Shown here: positions 16,888 to 27,072 of the stretch, piece after piece | Numbering within the stretch: the stretch's first letter is position 1 | How the letters are laid out: every line of letters begins with the position of its first letter | NCBI GenBank assembly: GCA_944385365.1 | Contig: CALWWW010000003.1 | Location: 1-64,000 of the forward strand | Reading direction: 5' to 3' | DNA: 64,000 nucleotides | DNA from: an uncultured Oscillospiraceae bacterium | Lineage (GTDB): Bacteria > Bacillota > Clostridia > Oscillospirales > Oscillospiraceae | The notes under the pieces: model-generated | Seen by the model: only the letters and a program-made list of their open reading frames with translations | The model's database searches: none | What the model was told of the DNA's origin: nothing | Program-made: the position numbers and the translations under genes

Positions 16888-16914
16888 GCGTTACCTCCAT
16901 GGTTGTTTTGGCTT

Positions 16915-16943
16915 AGTATACCACAGATTGTGGCGTTGGTCTA
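16915..16943 (-). promoter_or_regulatory. extended -10 promoter for thyA-folA
   Basis: On the minus strand TATACT (16920-16915) with a TG extension and TAGACC 17 bases before it. It is divergent from the helicase promoter. Confidence 0.5.
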
Positions 16944-16945
16944 TC

Positions 16946-16974
16946 TTGCAAGAAATTCAAACAACTGCTATAAT
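16946..16974 (+). promoter_or_regulatory. promoter of the DEAD-box helicase gene
   Basis: TTGCAA (16946-16951), 17 bases, TATAAT (16969-16974), 30 bases before the ATG. Confidence 0.7.
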
Positions 16975-17004
16975 ACAATAGATTTTAGATAAAGGAAGTT
17001 AGCT

Positions 17005-18192
17005 ATGGAAGAACAGATGCAGACGTTTCAGGATCTCGGCCTGTCCGACGAGATTCTGCAGGCTCTGGAGAAGCGGGGATATGGATATCCCACCAAAATC
17101 CAGGCCGAAGCCATCCCGCCCCTGCTGACGTGGAAGGATGTGATCGCAAAAGCACCTACGGGCACCGGCAAAACCTTTGCCTTCGGCATTCCTCTCATTG
17201 AGCATATCGACGCGGAGAGCGACGATCTCCAGGGATTGATTCTGGCCCCCACCCGGGAGCTGGCCCTGCAAATCGGCGACGAACTGCGGAGCCTGCTGAC
17301 CTATTATAAGAACATCCGCGTGGCGGTGGTCTACGGCGGGCAGAAGATCGACACCCAGATTAAGGCCCTCAAGAAGAACCCCCAAATCGTGGTGGCCACG
17401 CCGGGACGGCTTATGGACCACTACCGTCACCGCAATCTGCGGCTGGACAAAATCCACACGGTGATTCTGGACGAAGCGGACCGAATGCTGGATATGGGCT
17501 TTTTCAAGGATGTCACCGGTATTCTCGACAAGATCAAAAACAAGAAGCACATGGGCCTGTTTTCGGCCACCATCTCCCAGGAGGTCATGACCGTCAGCTG
17601 GATGTACCAGCGGGACGAGGTGGAAATCACCGTCCGCCCCGACGCGGAGAACAAGCCTGATATTGACCAGTACGCCATTACCTGTTCGCCCCTGGCCAAG
17701 ACGGAGCTGACGCTGCGGCTGCTGCGGACTGTGGCCTGTGAACGGGCAATTATCTTCTGCAACACCAAGGCCATGTGTCAGCGTTTGTCCGATGATTTGA
17801 AGCGGGCCGGCGTCAGCGCGGAGTGTATCCACGGCGACATCCGCCAGCAGCAGAGAGAAAAGAACATGCAGGCATTCCGGGACGGCAAGGTAGCCGTGCT
17901 GATTGCCACCGATGTGGCCTCCCGCGGCATCGATGTGGACGACGTGGACTGCGTCATTAACTTCGACGTTCCCGAGGAGAACGAATATTATATCCACCGC
18001 ATTGGCCGTACCGGCCGTGCCAAACGCAAGGGCATGGCCTGGTCCATTTTGGGTACTTTCCCGGAGCAGGCCAAGCTGGAGGAAATCGCAAAATATTCCC
18101 ATTTCAACATTCAGAATATGAAATTCGATGACGAGGGCAATCTGGTCACCTATGAGGTGAAAAAGCCCCCGGTCCGGAAGCGGTATCGCTGA
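17005..18192 (+). CDS. DEAD-box ATP-dependent RNA helicase
   Basis: 395 aa with every core motif: Q motif (GYGYPTKIQAEAIPPLL), APTGTGKT (I), PTRELA (Ia), TPGRL (Ib), DEAD as LDEADRMLDMGF (II), FSATI (III), IIFCNTK (IV), IATDVASRGIDV (V) and HRIGRTGRAKRKG (VI). It unwinds structured RNA in the cytoplasm, probably in ribosome assembly or RNA turnover. It lacks the long C-terminal RNA-binding extension of DbpA or CshA. The stop overlaps the next start by one base (TGATG). Confidence 0.95.
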   Translation: MEEQMQTFQDLGLSDEILQALEKRGYGYPTKIQAEAIPPLLTWKDVIAKAPTGTGKTFAFGIPLIEHIDAESDDLQGLILAPTRELALQIGDELRSLLTYYKNIRVAVVYGGQKIDTQIKALKKNPQIVVATPGRLMDHYRHRNLRLDKIHTVILDEADRMLDMGFFKDVTGILDKIKNKKHMGLFSATISQEVMTVSWMYQRDEVEITVRPDAENKPDIDQYAITCSPLAKTELTLRLLRTVACERAIIFCNTKAMCQRLSDDLKRAGVSAECIHGDIRQQQREKNMQAFRDGKVAVLIATDVASRGIDVDDVDCVINFDVPEENEYYIHRIGRTGRAKRKGMAWSILGTFPEQAKLEEIAKYSHFNIQNMKFDDEGNLVTYEVKKPPVRKRYR

Positions 18193-19061
18193 TGACGGCG
18201 GCGGAGCGGGGACTGGTGCTGCTGTGCTGCGCCCTGGGCGATCAACAGGCAAGCCCCTTGACCATGGCGCAGTTTCGGGAACTGAGCAGCCGGATGCAGA
18301 TGGCGGACCGGCAGGGCGCACCCGACGATCCGGTGGACGAAGCGCTCCTGGAACAGCTGGGTTACAGCGGTGAAATGGCCCAGCGCATTGTCTACCTGCT
18401 GAGCCGGGAAACATTGCTGGAGACGTATTTGAAAGAGGCGCTGGAAGCTGGCTGCTGCCCGGTAACCCGTATCAGCCCGTCCTATCCTCGTGCGCTCATT
18501 CAAAAACGGGGCGCGTCCCGTCCGCCAGTGTTTTTCTGCGCCGGGAATGAACGGCTGCTGCAAGGCCCATTCCTCAGTGTGGCCGGTGCCAGAAAAGCCG
18601 GGGAAGCGGCCCTGGAATTTGCCGGGCAGCTGGGGGAATTGGCGGCCCGTACCGGTCGGATTCTTGTCACCGGCGGCGCTGACGGCGTCGACTGGGCGGC
18701 GGCAGATGCCTGCCTGCGGGCCGGCGGCAGTACCGTGGCCATGATTCCCGACGCCTTGCTCAACCGGGCCCATCTGGCCGGGGAGCGCCATTTGCTGTGC
18801 AGCGAGGGCGGTTATGATCTGCCCTTTACCACGCCCCGTGCCATGATGCGCAACAGTTATATCCACCAGATGGGGGAACAGACCGTGGTGGTCCAGGCTG
18901 CCCTTGGCAAGGGCGGAACCTGGCACGGCGCTGTGGAAAATCTGCGCCGCCGGTGGTCTCCCCTCTATGTATTCGACGACGGCTCCAATGCGGCCCAGGC
19001 CCTGGTGCAGCAGGGCGCCGTCCCCATCCGTGATGTTATGGCGCTGGACCATGACGCATAA
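18192..19061 (+). CDS. DprA/Smf-like DNA-processing protein
   Basis: 289 aa. The central part is a Rossmann fold with DprA-like features: VAGARKAGEAALEFA in place of the usual 'VGSR', RILVTGGADGVDWAAADACLRAGGSTVAMIPDA, then RNSYIHQMGEQTVVVQA. DprA loads RecA on incoming single-stranded DNA during transformation. This copy is divergent and shorter than a canonical DprA, with no clear C-terminal winged helix, so it may be a DprA-superfamily protein with another role. It is translationally coupled to the helicase gene. Confidence 0.75.
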   Translation: MTAAERGLVLLCCALGDQQASPLTMAQFRELSSRMQMADRQGAPDDPVDEALLEQLGYSGEMAQRIVYLLSRETLLETYLKEALEAGCCPVTRISPSYPRALIQKRGASRPPVFFCAGNERLLQGPFLSVAGARKAGEAALEFAGQLGELAARTGRILVTGGADGVDWAAADACLRAGGSTVAMIPDALLNRAHLAGERHLLCSEGGYDLPFTTPRAMMRNSYIHQMGEQTVVVQAALGKGGTWHGAVENLRRRWSPLYVFDDGSNAAQALVQQGAVPIRDVMALDHDA

Positions 19062-19100
19062 ATCTGTACCATTCTGAAACTCATAACGGAGGTAGTGTCC

Positions 19101-20942
<1,842 letters not shown>

Positions 20943-20949
20943 CCAACAA

Positions 20950-20981
20950 CTGCCCATGGACCCCCTGGGGCCCATGGGCAG
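20950..20981 (+). terminator. terminator hairpin after glmS
   Basis: CTGCCCATGG (20950-20959) and CCATGGGCAG (20972-20981) form a perfect 10-bp stem with a further GC pairing inside the loop; an AT-rich stretch follows. Confidence 0.65.
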
Positions 20982-21075
20982 AATTATAAAATTTGATACG
21001 TATGAAGTTTTTGTACATCATTTGTTTTTGTATAGAAAAAATACCAATGATGAAATACAGAATTGGAGGCATCCT

Positions 21076-21720
21076 ATGTTTGAAGGATTCCGACCGGAGA
21101 CCATCGATTTTTTGTGGGGCATCCGGTTCAACAATGAAAAATCCTGGTTTGAAGCGCATAAACAGGAATATCTCGACTATTTATACAATCCCATGAAGGA
21201 ATTGGCGGCGGCGGTGTACGAGCCCTTGCGGGCGGAACCGGGTCTGGCGCTCCATGTCTCGCGGATTTACCGGGACGCCCGCTATGCCCATGGACGGCCC
21301 TACAAGGACAGCCTGTGGTTCAGCATTCGCCACGACAGCGAAGCCTATTGGGCGGAAAAACCGTGCCTGTATTTTGACATGAATCCCGAGGGATACGGTT
21401 TTGGCTTCGGCGTTATCTATCCCAAGGCCGAAGCCATGAACCGGTTCCGCCAGGCGGCAGCGGAGCGGCCCGAGGCGTTTTTGCAGCTGGTGGCGGAGAC
21501 GGAAGCTGCCACGGGCTTTTCCGTTTCCGGCGATTGCTATGTACGGAAAAAGCCCTGTGACGATCCCCGGATTGCGTCGGTGTACCAGTGGAAAAACCTG
21601 CTCTGTCATGGACGATATCCCGTGGACGAAGCACTGTACCAGCCGTCCCTGGCTCAGCGGGTACAGGAGGCATTCCAGGGCTTGCTGCCGCTGTACCGGT
21701 ACTGCATGACGATTTTTTAA
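21076..21720 (+). CDS. DUF2461 family protein
   Basis: 214 aa from ATG at 21076, with AATTGGAGGCATCCT as the ribosome site. The pattern FLWGIRFNNEKSWFEAHK, RIYRDARYAHGRPYKDSLW and YFDMNPEGYGFGFGVI matches the DUF2461 (TIGR02453) family as I know it. Its biochemical role is not known. It is cytoplasmic with no membrane segment, and is flanked by terminators on both sides, so it is probably transcribed alone. Confidence 0.8.
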   Translation: MFEGFRPETIDFLWGIRFNNEKSWFEAHKQEYLDYLYNPMKELAAAVYEPLRAEPGLALHVSRIYRDARYAHGRPYKDSLWFSIRHDSEAYWAEKPCLYFDMNPEGYGFGFGVIYPKAEAMNRFRQAAAERPEAFLQLVAETEAATGFSVSGDCYVRKKPCDDPRIASVYQWKNLLCHGRYPVDEALYQPSLAQRVQEAFQGLLPLYRYCMTIF

Positions 21721-21727
21721 AAGAACA

Positions 21728-21755
21728 TGCGCCGCCGGAGCTGTCCGGCGGCGCA
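21728..21755. terminator. bidirectional terminator between DUF2461 and comFB
   Basis: TGCGCCGCCGGA (21728-21739) pairs perfectly with TCCGGCGGCGCA (21744-21755). It lies between converging genes. Confidence 0.7.
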
Positions 21756-21768
21756 CAACAGACGGGGA

Positions 21769-22044
21769 TTACCGGTCGTCATGGCGGGGGGATTCTTTGA
21801 CGACATCGATTGCTTCACAGACGGCGGCCACAACGTCGGCCTTGTACTGCAATGCATAGTTGCTGATTTTTGCCAGCATTTGCCCCTTGCGGGTGGCCAC
21901 ATAGCGGGGCGGCACATGATTGAGGGCGTAGGCGACCACGTCAGATGTGCAGGCGTCGCAGGTACAGCAGCCCCGAACCTTCATCATCGTGATGGCGTTT
22001 TGTACCACAACATCCTCCATAAGGTTTTTGTATTCCAATGCCAT
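21769..22044 (-). CDS. ComFB-like late competence protein
   Basis: 91 aa. It matches the ComFB family pattern: YKNLMEDVVVQNAITMMK, a Cys cluster CCTCDACTSDVVAYALNHVPPRYV, and TRKGQMLAKI. ComFB is encoded in the Bacillus comF operon; the Cys pairs suggest metal binding. In other bacteria ComFB-type domains have been linked to nucleotide second-messenger binding, which would be of interest given the c-di-GMP genes here, but nothing in this sequence proves it. Monocistronic. Confidence 0.75.
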   Translation of the reverse strand: MALEYKNLMEDVVVQNAITMMKVRGCCTCDACTSDVVAYALNHVPPRYVATRKGQMLAKISNYALQYKADVVAAVCEAIDVVKESPRHDDR

Positions 22045-22229
22045 GACAAGACCCTCCCGGTTTCAATTTCCTGAGTCCATTATACCGATATTCGACGAAA
22101 AAAACAATTCCTAAGTTTTCACAAGGAAAAGTCTCGCCGGATTGGGTGAAATCAACGGGTGTGGAACGTCCCTTCCCGGGTCATATTAGACAGGGCGGAG
22201 CAAATTCAAGTAGGGAAGGGGAACTGGGA

Positions 22230-23207
22230 ATGAAACGATGTAAGATCCGTGTGATCATGGCGGCGGTGATGGCGTTGCTGCTGGCCACAGCGGCGGCGGC
22301 CATGCCCCAGACGCTGGTAGCCGTGGGGCGGACGGTGGGCATCCGGCTGGAGACCGACGGCATTCTGGTGGCGGAACTGGAACCGGGCGGACCGGCGGAA
22401 CAGGCGGGATTACGGTCCGGTGATGTCATTGAGACCGTCAACGGTACCGAGATCACCAGCTGCGAGCAGTTTCAGAGTATGCTCCAGAGCTGTGACGGCG
22501 GCCCGCTGGACTTGGCCATTGAACGAAACGGCAAAGACGCCGCGGTGACGGTGGCGCCGACCCGCAGCGCGGGCGGCTGTCACCTGGGCGTGTCTGTGCG
22601 GGATTCCATGGCCGGTATCGGTACGGTGACTTATTACGACCCGACCACCGGCGCATACGGCGCCTTGGGCCACGGCGTCAACGATTTGCAGTCCCTGGTG
22701 CTGCTGCCGGTGGAGTCCGGCGAGATTCTGCCGTCCAGCGTGGTGGAGGTCCGGAAGGGCGTCCGGGGGACGCCGGGCCTGCTGAAAGGCGCCTTTGATA
22801 CGTCTACAACACTAGGCACTGTGGAGCGCAATACAGACCACGGCATTTTTGGACAGTGCAGCGGCCAGCTGGGCGGGATGCCGCTGCCGGTAGCCACTGC
22901 CCGGGAGATACAGACCGGAAAGGCCACGATTTTGTCCAATGTTCAGAATACCAATGTGGTGGAGTACGCGGTGGAAATCACCCGTCTGGACCCCACCGAC
23001 CGGTCCGGCCGCAATCTGGTGCTGACCATCACCGATGAACGGCTGCTGCAAACCACCGGCGGCATTGTCCAGGGCATGAGCGGTTCGCCCATTGTCCAGA
23101 ACGGGAAACTGATTGGGGCGGTCACCCATGTTCTGATCGATGATCCATCCCGTGGATATGGAATTTTCATTGAAAACATGCTTGCAGCGTGGGATACCCA
23201 GCAATAA
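22230..23207 (+). CDS. spoIVB: SpoIVB serine peptidase (sporulation sigma-K checkpoint)
   Basis: 325 aa from ATG at 22230. An N-terminal membrane anchor (about 8-28) leads to a PDZ domain (GGPAEQAGLRSGDVIETVNGTEI) and the SpoIVB S55 peptidase domain, with the catalytic His in ALGHGVND and the catalytic Ser in IVQGMSGSPIVQNGKLIGAVTHV, ending RGYGIFIENML. SpoIVB is secreted from the forespore and triggers SpoIVFB to process pro-sigma-K. It strongly indicates an endospore former. A CATATTA at 22182-22188 could be a sigma-G/F -10, but its -35 is unclear. Confidence 0.95.
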   Translation: MKRCKIRVIMAAVMALLLATAAAAMPQTLVAVGRTVGIRLETDGILVAELEPGGPAEQAGLRSGDVIETVNGTEITSCEQFQSMLQSCDGGPLDLAIERNGKDAAVTVAPTRSAGGCHLGVSVRDSMAGIGTVTYYDPTTGAYGALGHGVNDLQSLVLLPVESGEILPSSVVEVRKGVRGTPGLLKGAFDTSTTLGTVERNTDHGIFGQCSGQLGGMPLPVATAREIQTGKATILSNVQNTNVVEYAVEITRLDPTDRSGRNLVLTITDERLLQTTGGIVQGMSGSPIVQNGKLIGAVTHVLIDDPSRGYGIFIENMLAAWDTQQ

Positions 23208-23218
23208 AGAACCGGAAG

Positions 23219-23249
23219 CGGACAGGGCGGCTGAAAGCTGCCCTGTCCG
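23219..23249 (+). terminator. hairpin after spoIVB
   Basis: CGGACAGGGC and GCCCTGTCCG pair around an 11-base loop; a weak T-rich stretch follows. Confidence 0.55.
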
Positions 23250-23362
23250 TTGCTTCAATCGTATTACGCCGACCTATTCCATGCACATACGGATGGAAAG
23301 GTCAGAAAAATATGATATAATGAATACAGCCGAATCCGCACCATGAAATGGAGGGGACTGCT

Positions 23363-24136
23363 GTGGAAAGACTCAAATCCTTGAACAGATATCAAAAAGG
23401 TGTTTTATTGGTGACAGTTGCCATGATGCTGGTGTTTACGGTGCTCTATTTCGTAACCACATCCCGCATGGGCGTGCGGTACATGGATGCCATACTTACA
23501 CCCAGCCAAAACAATGGCACCACTCTTTATTCTGGAACCATCCAAGGGGAAACGGCCTGCTTTACGGTATCAGAAGACAAGACCGTGGAGTTTCAATACG
23601 GCGATCAACGCTACGGCCCTTATACAGCCAGGGAAGACCCAACTGCCAAACCCAAAGCGTCAGAGGTGGCGCGAGGGACGGTAGGTATGGAGGTGTACTG
23701 CGGCACGGAACGCATGTTCCGTGGTGGCGTGGCGCGGAGTGGAGAGCAGTATTTCCTGTATAACGAGGATGGAAGCATTGCAAATCTCAATTTTTATGTG
23801 ACGACCAACGGCGGAACGGTACGGGATGAACATGGAAATATAGCAGACCCTGTGGAACCGTCCGTATCCACCATTTTAAAACTGATGGATGGCCCCACAC
23901 TGATCCATAAAGGCGAGTGGGGAATGTGGCTCTGCGGCATGATGGTCTGTATTTTTACAGTGATCTACGTATTGTATGCGGATGAGATTTTTCGATTGCG
24001 GCTGGCTTTTCAAATCCGCGATGTGGACGAGGTGGAACCATCCGAATGGGAGATTGCGGGCCGGTATATTGCATGGACTGTGGTGCCGATCATGGCGTTG
24101 GTGTGCTTTATCGTGGGACTGCAAATGATACCATAA
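23363..24136 (+). CDS. unknown membrane protein with two or three helices
   Basis: 257 aa from GTG at 23363 (GGAGGGG seven bases upstream; an ATG at 23348 overlaps that site and is less likely). One helix near the N-terminus (VLLVTVAMMLVFTVLYFV), an extracellular region of about 150 residues with a repeat-like beta pattern, then helices WLCGMMVCIFTVIYVLY and a C-terminal AWTVVPIMALVCFIVGL. A TATAAT lies at 23316-23321. I do not recognise the family. Not clearly linked to its neighbours. Confidence 0.75.
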   Translation: MERLKSLNRYQKGVLLVTVAMMLVFTVLYFVTTSRMGVRYMDAILTPSQNNGTTLYSGTIQGETACFTVSEDKTVEFQYGDQRYGPYTAREDPTAKPKASEVARGTVGMEVYCGTERMFRGGVARSGEQYFLYNEDGSIANLNFYVTTNGGTVRDEHGNIADPVEPSVSTILKLMDGPTLIHKGEWGMWLCGMMVCIFTVIYVLYADEIFRLRLAFQIRDVDEVEPSEWEIAGRYIAWTVVPIMALVCFIVGLQMIP

Positions 24137-24219
24137 TGCCTGACTGGTTCCGTCGAGCACTCAGGCAGCCCGGTACATAGGCGGAGGGAACGGCCACAAG
24201 CGATTCAGGAGAGAACAAA

Positions 24220-24411
24220 ATGGATAAACGAACAAAGGTGAAACTGATTACAACCGTTATTTGCTTGATTGTCAGTGTATTCGCTTTATATGCCTTTCTT
24301 TTTGTTGCAGACGTTTCCAGGGGCTGGCGGATTGTGCTAATCATCATTGCAATCTTCTGGATACTTTCTGGACTGTCCAATTTGATGGAATACTGCGGAA
24401 AGAAAAAATAG
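24220..24411 (+). CDS. small two-helix membrane protein, unknown
   Basis: 63 aa with a charged start (MDKRTKVK), helix LITTVICLIVSVFALYAFLF, a short loop, helix IVLIIIAIFWILSGL, and a KKK tail. AGGAGAG precedes the ATG. It follows the 23363 gene by 83 bases and may be cotranscribed. No family recognised. Confidence 0.65.
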   Translation: MDKRTKVKLITTVICLIVSVFALYAFLFVADVSRGWRIVLIIIAIFWILSGLSNLMEYCGKKK

Positions 24412-24430
24412 ATTACTGTTTATTATGAAG

Positions 24431-24459
24431 ATCGCCCACACCATTTTGGCGTGGGCGAT
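24431..24459 (+). terminator. terminator hairpin
   Basis: ATCGCCCACACC pairs with GGCGTGGGCGAT around ATTTT, followed by TTGTTT on the plus strand. Confidence 0.7.
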
Positions 24460-24509
24460 TTGTTTATCGATGTACGTTTTCCCGAATCCGGCAGCCGACG
24501 TTTCGGTAC

Positions 24510-26090
24510 TTAACCGGCGACGCGGGATTTCATCTGCCGCTTCTTCTGATACATATTCTGGTCCGCCTCGTTGAGCATCAGCTCAATGGGCGCACAGTAG
24601 CCGGTGGCGTAGCCAATGGCAAGGGACAGGGGGAAAGGCCGCGTCAGATTCTTTCGGTTGATGGCCAATTCCAGACTGGAGAGGGAAGCGAGGACATCCG
24701 CTTCGCTGATATGTTCCAGCAGCACCACAAACTCGTCGCCGCCCATGCGGTAGCAGTCGCCCAACGGCTCGAAAATGTCGAGAACACATTCCGCCGCATC
24801 GCTGATCAGTTCGTCACCGGCGATGTGGCCCATGGTGTCGTTGGCTTCTTTCAGATTGTTGACATCCATCATGAGACAGGTGCAGGAGCCTTCCAGCATG
24901 GAGGAGTGTTCCATCCGGTGTTCAAACGCTGTACGGCTTTGCAGTTTAGTCATCATATCGGTGTTGGCCAGTTTCTGATAGTATTGCAGCCGGGAGGATT
25001 TGATCATCTCCCGATACACATAGCACACGGCTACCGCCAGCAGGGAAGTCACAAACAGCAGCATACCGGTGCTGAGCCACAGAACGTACCAGTTTCTGTC
25101 CAACAGATAATAGTCATAGAAGCCCAGTGCACAGCAGCAGCCCATCAGGCCAAAGCCAATGAGCATAATCCAAACTTCCTTGCGGAACTCGGAATTGCGA
25201 CGAACCAGCAGAATCCAGAGGATGGAAGCCAGCGTGAGAATCATAAGGGCGTGGGTCATGAACAGTGTCTTGGAAAGCGTGGCCACATGCAGGGCTTGCA
25301 GAAGACCACTGATGGACAGATCGGCCAAATGGAGCCGTGCCAAAAACCGCAGATATTTGGAATCCTGATCCATGATACTGCGGAAAAACTGCACCAGGAA
25401 AAAGGGCAGGGCCATAAAGGAGTAGTTGGACAGCACATTCATGACGGCGATACGGCCGGTGAACATCTGGGCCACCGTGGTGTCGGACGCCACCCACAAT
25501 CCCATGAGCAGCACCATGATACCAAGATACCGCAAGGTCCAGGGACGGGCGCGGTCCAGCACCAGCCGGGCAGTCAGAGACATCAACAGAATGCCCATGC
25601 CAAAGATAAAAAAGAGAAAGGCAAAGATCAAAGCCGGTGCGTTGGCATCCTGATAATAGAGAATCAGATCGTTATGGTCACCGGCCAGAACCGTCAGGCT
25701 GTTGGAGGGGCTGTAGACAAGCAGCGTCTTTCCGGCCAAATTCTCGCGGGGCAGGGGAACCCAGTGGACGGTACTGCCGTGGTCAAACGCGCCGGGCGTG
25801 TGGCTATAAACGGGCTGGCCGTCCAGTTCCACAGTGAATGCGGTCTGCCTGGCGGTGACAGCACAGACAGGGCGGGTCCAGGCACACTCCGGTATAATCT
25901 CCCGGTAGACGGTATAACCGTTTTCTTCCACAGGACCAACGGCGTCTACATGGACCAGCTGGCAGCGTTTCTCCATCCGGTAAACGGTCGGACGCTGCAA
26001 TGCCTGAAAAAATACGGCGGTCAAAACACCAAAGACCAGCAGAACGAAAAACCACTGAAACAGTATGGAAAATCGGCGTGGGGTGGACAT
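24510..26090 (-). CDS. membrane diguanylate cyclase (GGDEF)
   Basis: 526 aa. A first helix (about 12-30), an extracellular domain of about 150 residues, then about seven membrane helices (7TMR-DISM-like layout) lead to a GGDEF domain whose active site is intact: YRMGGDEFVVLLEH with GGDEF at 450-454. The I-site RxxD five residues before GGDEF is absent, so product inhibition is not expected. It makes c-di-GMP and may oppose the EAL enzyme at 4799-7684. The ligand for the sensor half is unknown. Stands alone on the minus strand. Confidence 0.92.
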   Translation of the reverse strand: MSTPRRFSILFQWFFVLLVFGVLTAVFFQALQRPTVYRMEKRCQLVHVDAVGPVEENGYTVYREIIPECAWTRPVCAVTARQTAFTVELDGQPVYSHTPGAFDHGSTVHWVPLPRENLAGKTLLVYSPSNSLTVLAGDHNDLILYYQDANAPALIFAFLFFIFGMGILLMSLTARLVLDRARPWTLRYLGIMVLLMGLWVASDTTVAQMFTGRIAVMNVLSNYSFMALPFFLVQFFRSIMDQDSKYLRFLARLHLADLSISGLLQALHVATLSKTLFMTHALMILTLASILWILLVRRNSEFRKEVWIMLIGFGLMGCCCALGFYDYYLLDRNWYVLWLSTGMLLFVTSLLAVAVCYVYREMIKSSRLQYYQKLANTDMMTKLQSRTAFEHRMEHSSMLEGSCTCLMMDVNNLKEANDTMGHIAGDELISDAAECVLDIFEPLGDCYRMGGDEFVVLLEHISEADVLASLSSLELAINRKNLTRPFPLSLAIGYATGYCAPIELMLNEADQNMYQKKRQMKSRVAG

Positions 26091-26198
26091 GGGACGCGGC
26101 TCCTATTCCCTCGCAATTCTCAAGAAAATTGCGGTAATCGATTAAATTATATTATAATAGAGCCGAAATCTCAAGAGGATATTTTCCAATCCTGTGAA

Positions 26199-26236
26199 AA
26201 ACTCCCGGATACACCCCATGGCGTATCCGGGAGTTT
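26199..26236 (-). terminator. terminator of the nitroreductase gene
   Basis: AAACTCCCGGATAC (26199-26212) pairs with GTATCCGGGAGTTT (26223-26236); TTTTTC follows on the minus strand. Confidence 0.85.
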
Positions 26237-26244
26237 GCCGTGTG

Positions 26245-26769
26245 TCAGAAGGTTTCCCGATGGACCTTGGACCAGTCCAGGGAGTCCAGGGAGCGGGGAG
26301 CCGGATGGGAGGCCGCCACACCCAGAGACAGCATGGCTTCCAGCCGGTAGCCCTCGGGGTAGTGCAGCAAACTGCGGATGTATTCCTCCGTGTCCCGACC
26401 GTCGGGGGCCGTGCGAAGCCGTCCCTGGACCCAGCAGCTGCCAAGCCCCAGGGCGTCGGCCATCAGGTGCATATTGGCCATGGCAATGGAACAGTCCTCA
26501 ATCCACACGTCGCACTTGGCCTCGTCGGCAACCACCACAATGGCGCAGTCGGCCTTGGCCAGCATACCGGCCCCGGCGGTGCGGCAGCGAGACAGATGGG
26601 ACAGCGTTTCCTTGTCCCGGACCACAATAAATTCCCAGGGACACAGGGAACGGCTGCTGGCCGAGATCAGACCCGCCCGAAGAATTTGCTGCAAAGCATC
26701 CTCCGGCACCGGTTCGCCGGTGTAGGAACGGACGCTGCGGCGATGCTGTAACAGGTTCAACAATTCCAT
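26245..26769 (-). CDS. nitroreductase family protein
   Basis: 174 aa from ATG at 26769, fixed by AGGAGGTAATATC directly upstream. The FMN-binding start HRRSVRSYTGEPV, then APWEF-like CPWEFIVV, IEDCSIAMANMHLMADALGLGSCWVQG and the C-terminal LGVAASHPAP are typical. Such enzymes reduce nitro groups, quinones or flavins with NAD(P)H. The substrate cannot be told from sequence. Single gene. Confidence 0.9.
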   Translation of the reverse strand: MELLNLLQHRRSVRSYTGEPVPEDALQQILRAGLISASSRSLCPWEFIVVRDKETLSHLSRCRTAGAGMLAKADCAIVVVADEAKCDVWIEDCSIAMANMHLMADALGLGSCWVQGRLRTAPDGRDTEEYIRSLLHYPEGYRLEAMLSLGVAASHPAPRSLDSLDWSKVHRETF

Positions 26770-27072
26770 GATATTACCTCCTGAGAAAATGGATGGTGGA
26801 AATGCGTGCGGATGGGCCGCACTTCTTCCAGCCGATTGCACCAAATCAAAATAACTACTCCAAATTAAAAAGTTTTACTCGATTTTTTCCGCAGAAAAGT
26901 TCTACCGATTTTCTGATTATCTTTGCAAATCTCCGCAAATGCTGGAAAGGCTTGTTATATCAAGCATTTCCGGCATTTTGCGTTTCGGAAGATACCCCGC
27001 ATATCATGGCATTTCGGAGCCTCATTTGGCGTTGAAAAGTAGTAAAACCGTAGTAGAAACGGCGGTTTACTA
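26770..27072. other. AT-rich intergenic segment beside the integrase
   Basis: No gene. It holds a copy of an interspersed 21-base repeat (26869-26889), an imperfect hairpin (26941-26974; GCTGGAAA and TTTCCGGC arms) and an inverted repeat TAGTAAA...TTTACTA (27041-27073) that reaches the integrase stop. The last two may belong to the element's attachment region. Confidence 0.5.

Noticed and set aside
19062-19100. glmS ribozyme upstream of glmS
   Set aside because: Only 39 bases separate glmS from the preceding gene, too short for the ribozyme core.
20993-21012. TTGATACGTATGAA as a further LacI-type operator
   Set aside because: Only five of seven bases match per half, there is no matching promoter geometry, and the DUF2461 gene has no link to the regulon.
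22147-22188. Full sigma-G promoter before spoIVB
   Set aside because: A CATATTA -10 is present, but the only TGAAAT is 29 bases away, too far for a -35.
26941-26974. CRISPR-like short inverted unit
   Set aside because: Single imperfect hairpin without repeated spacing; no cas genes in the window.
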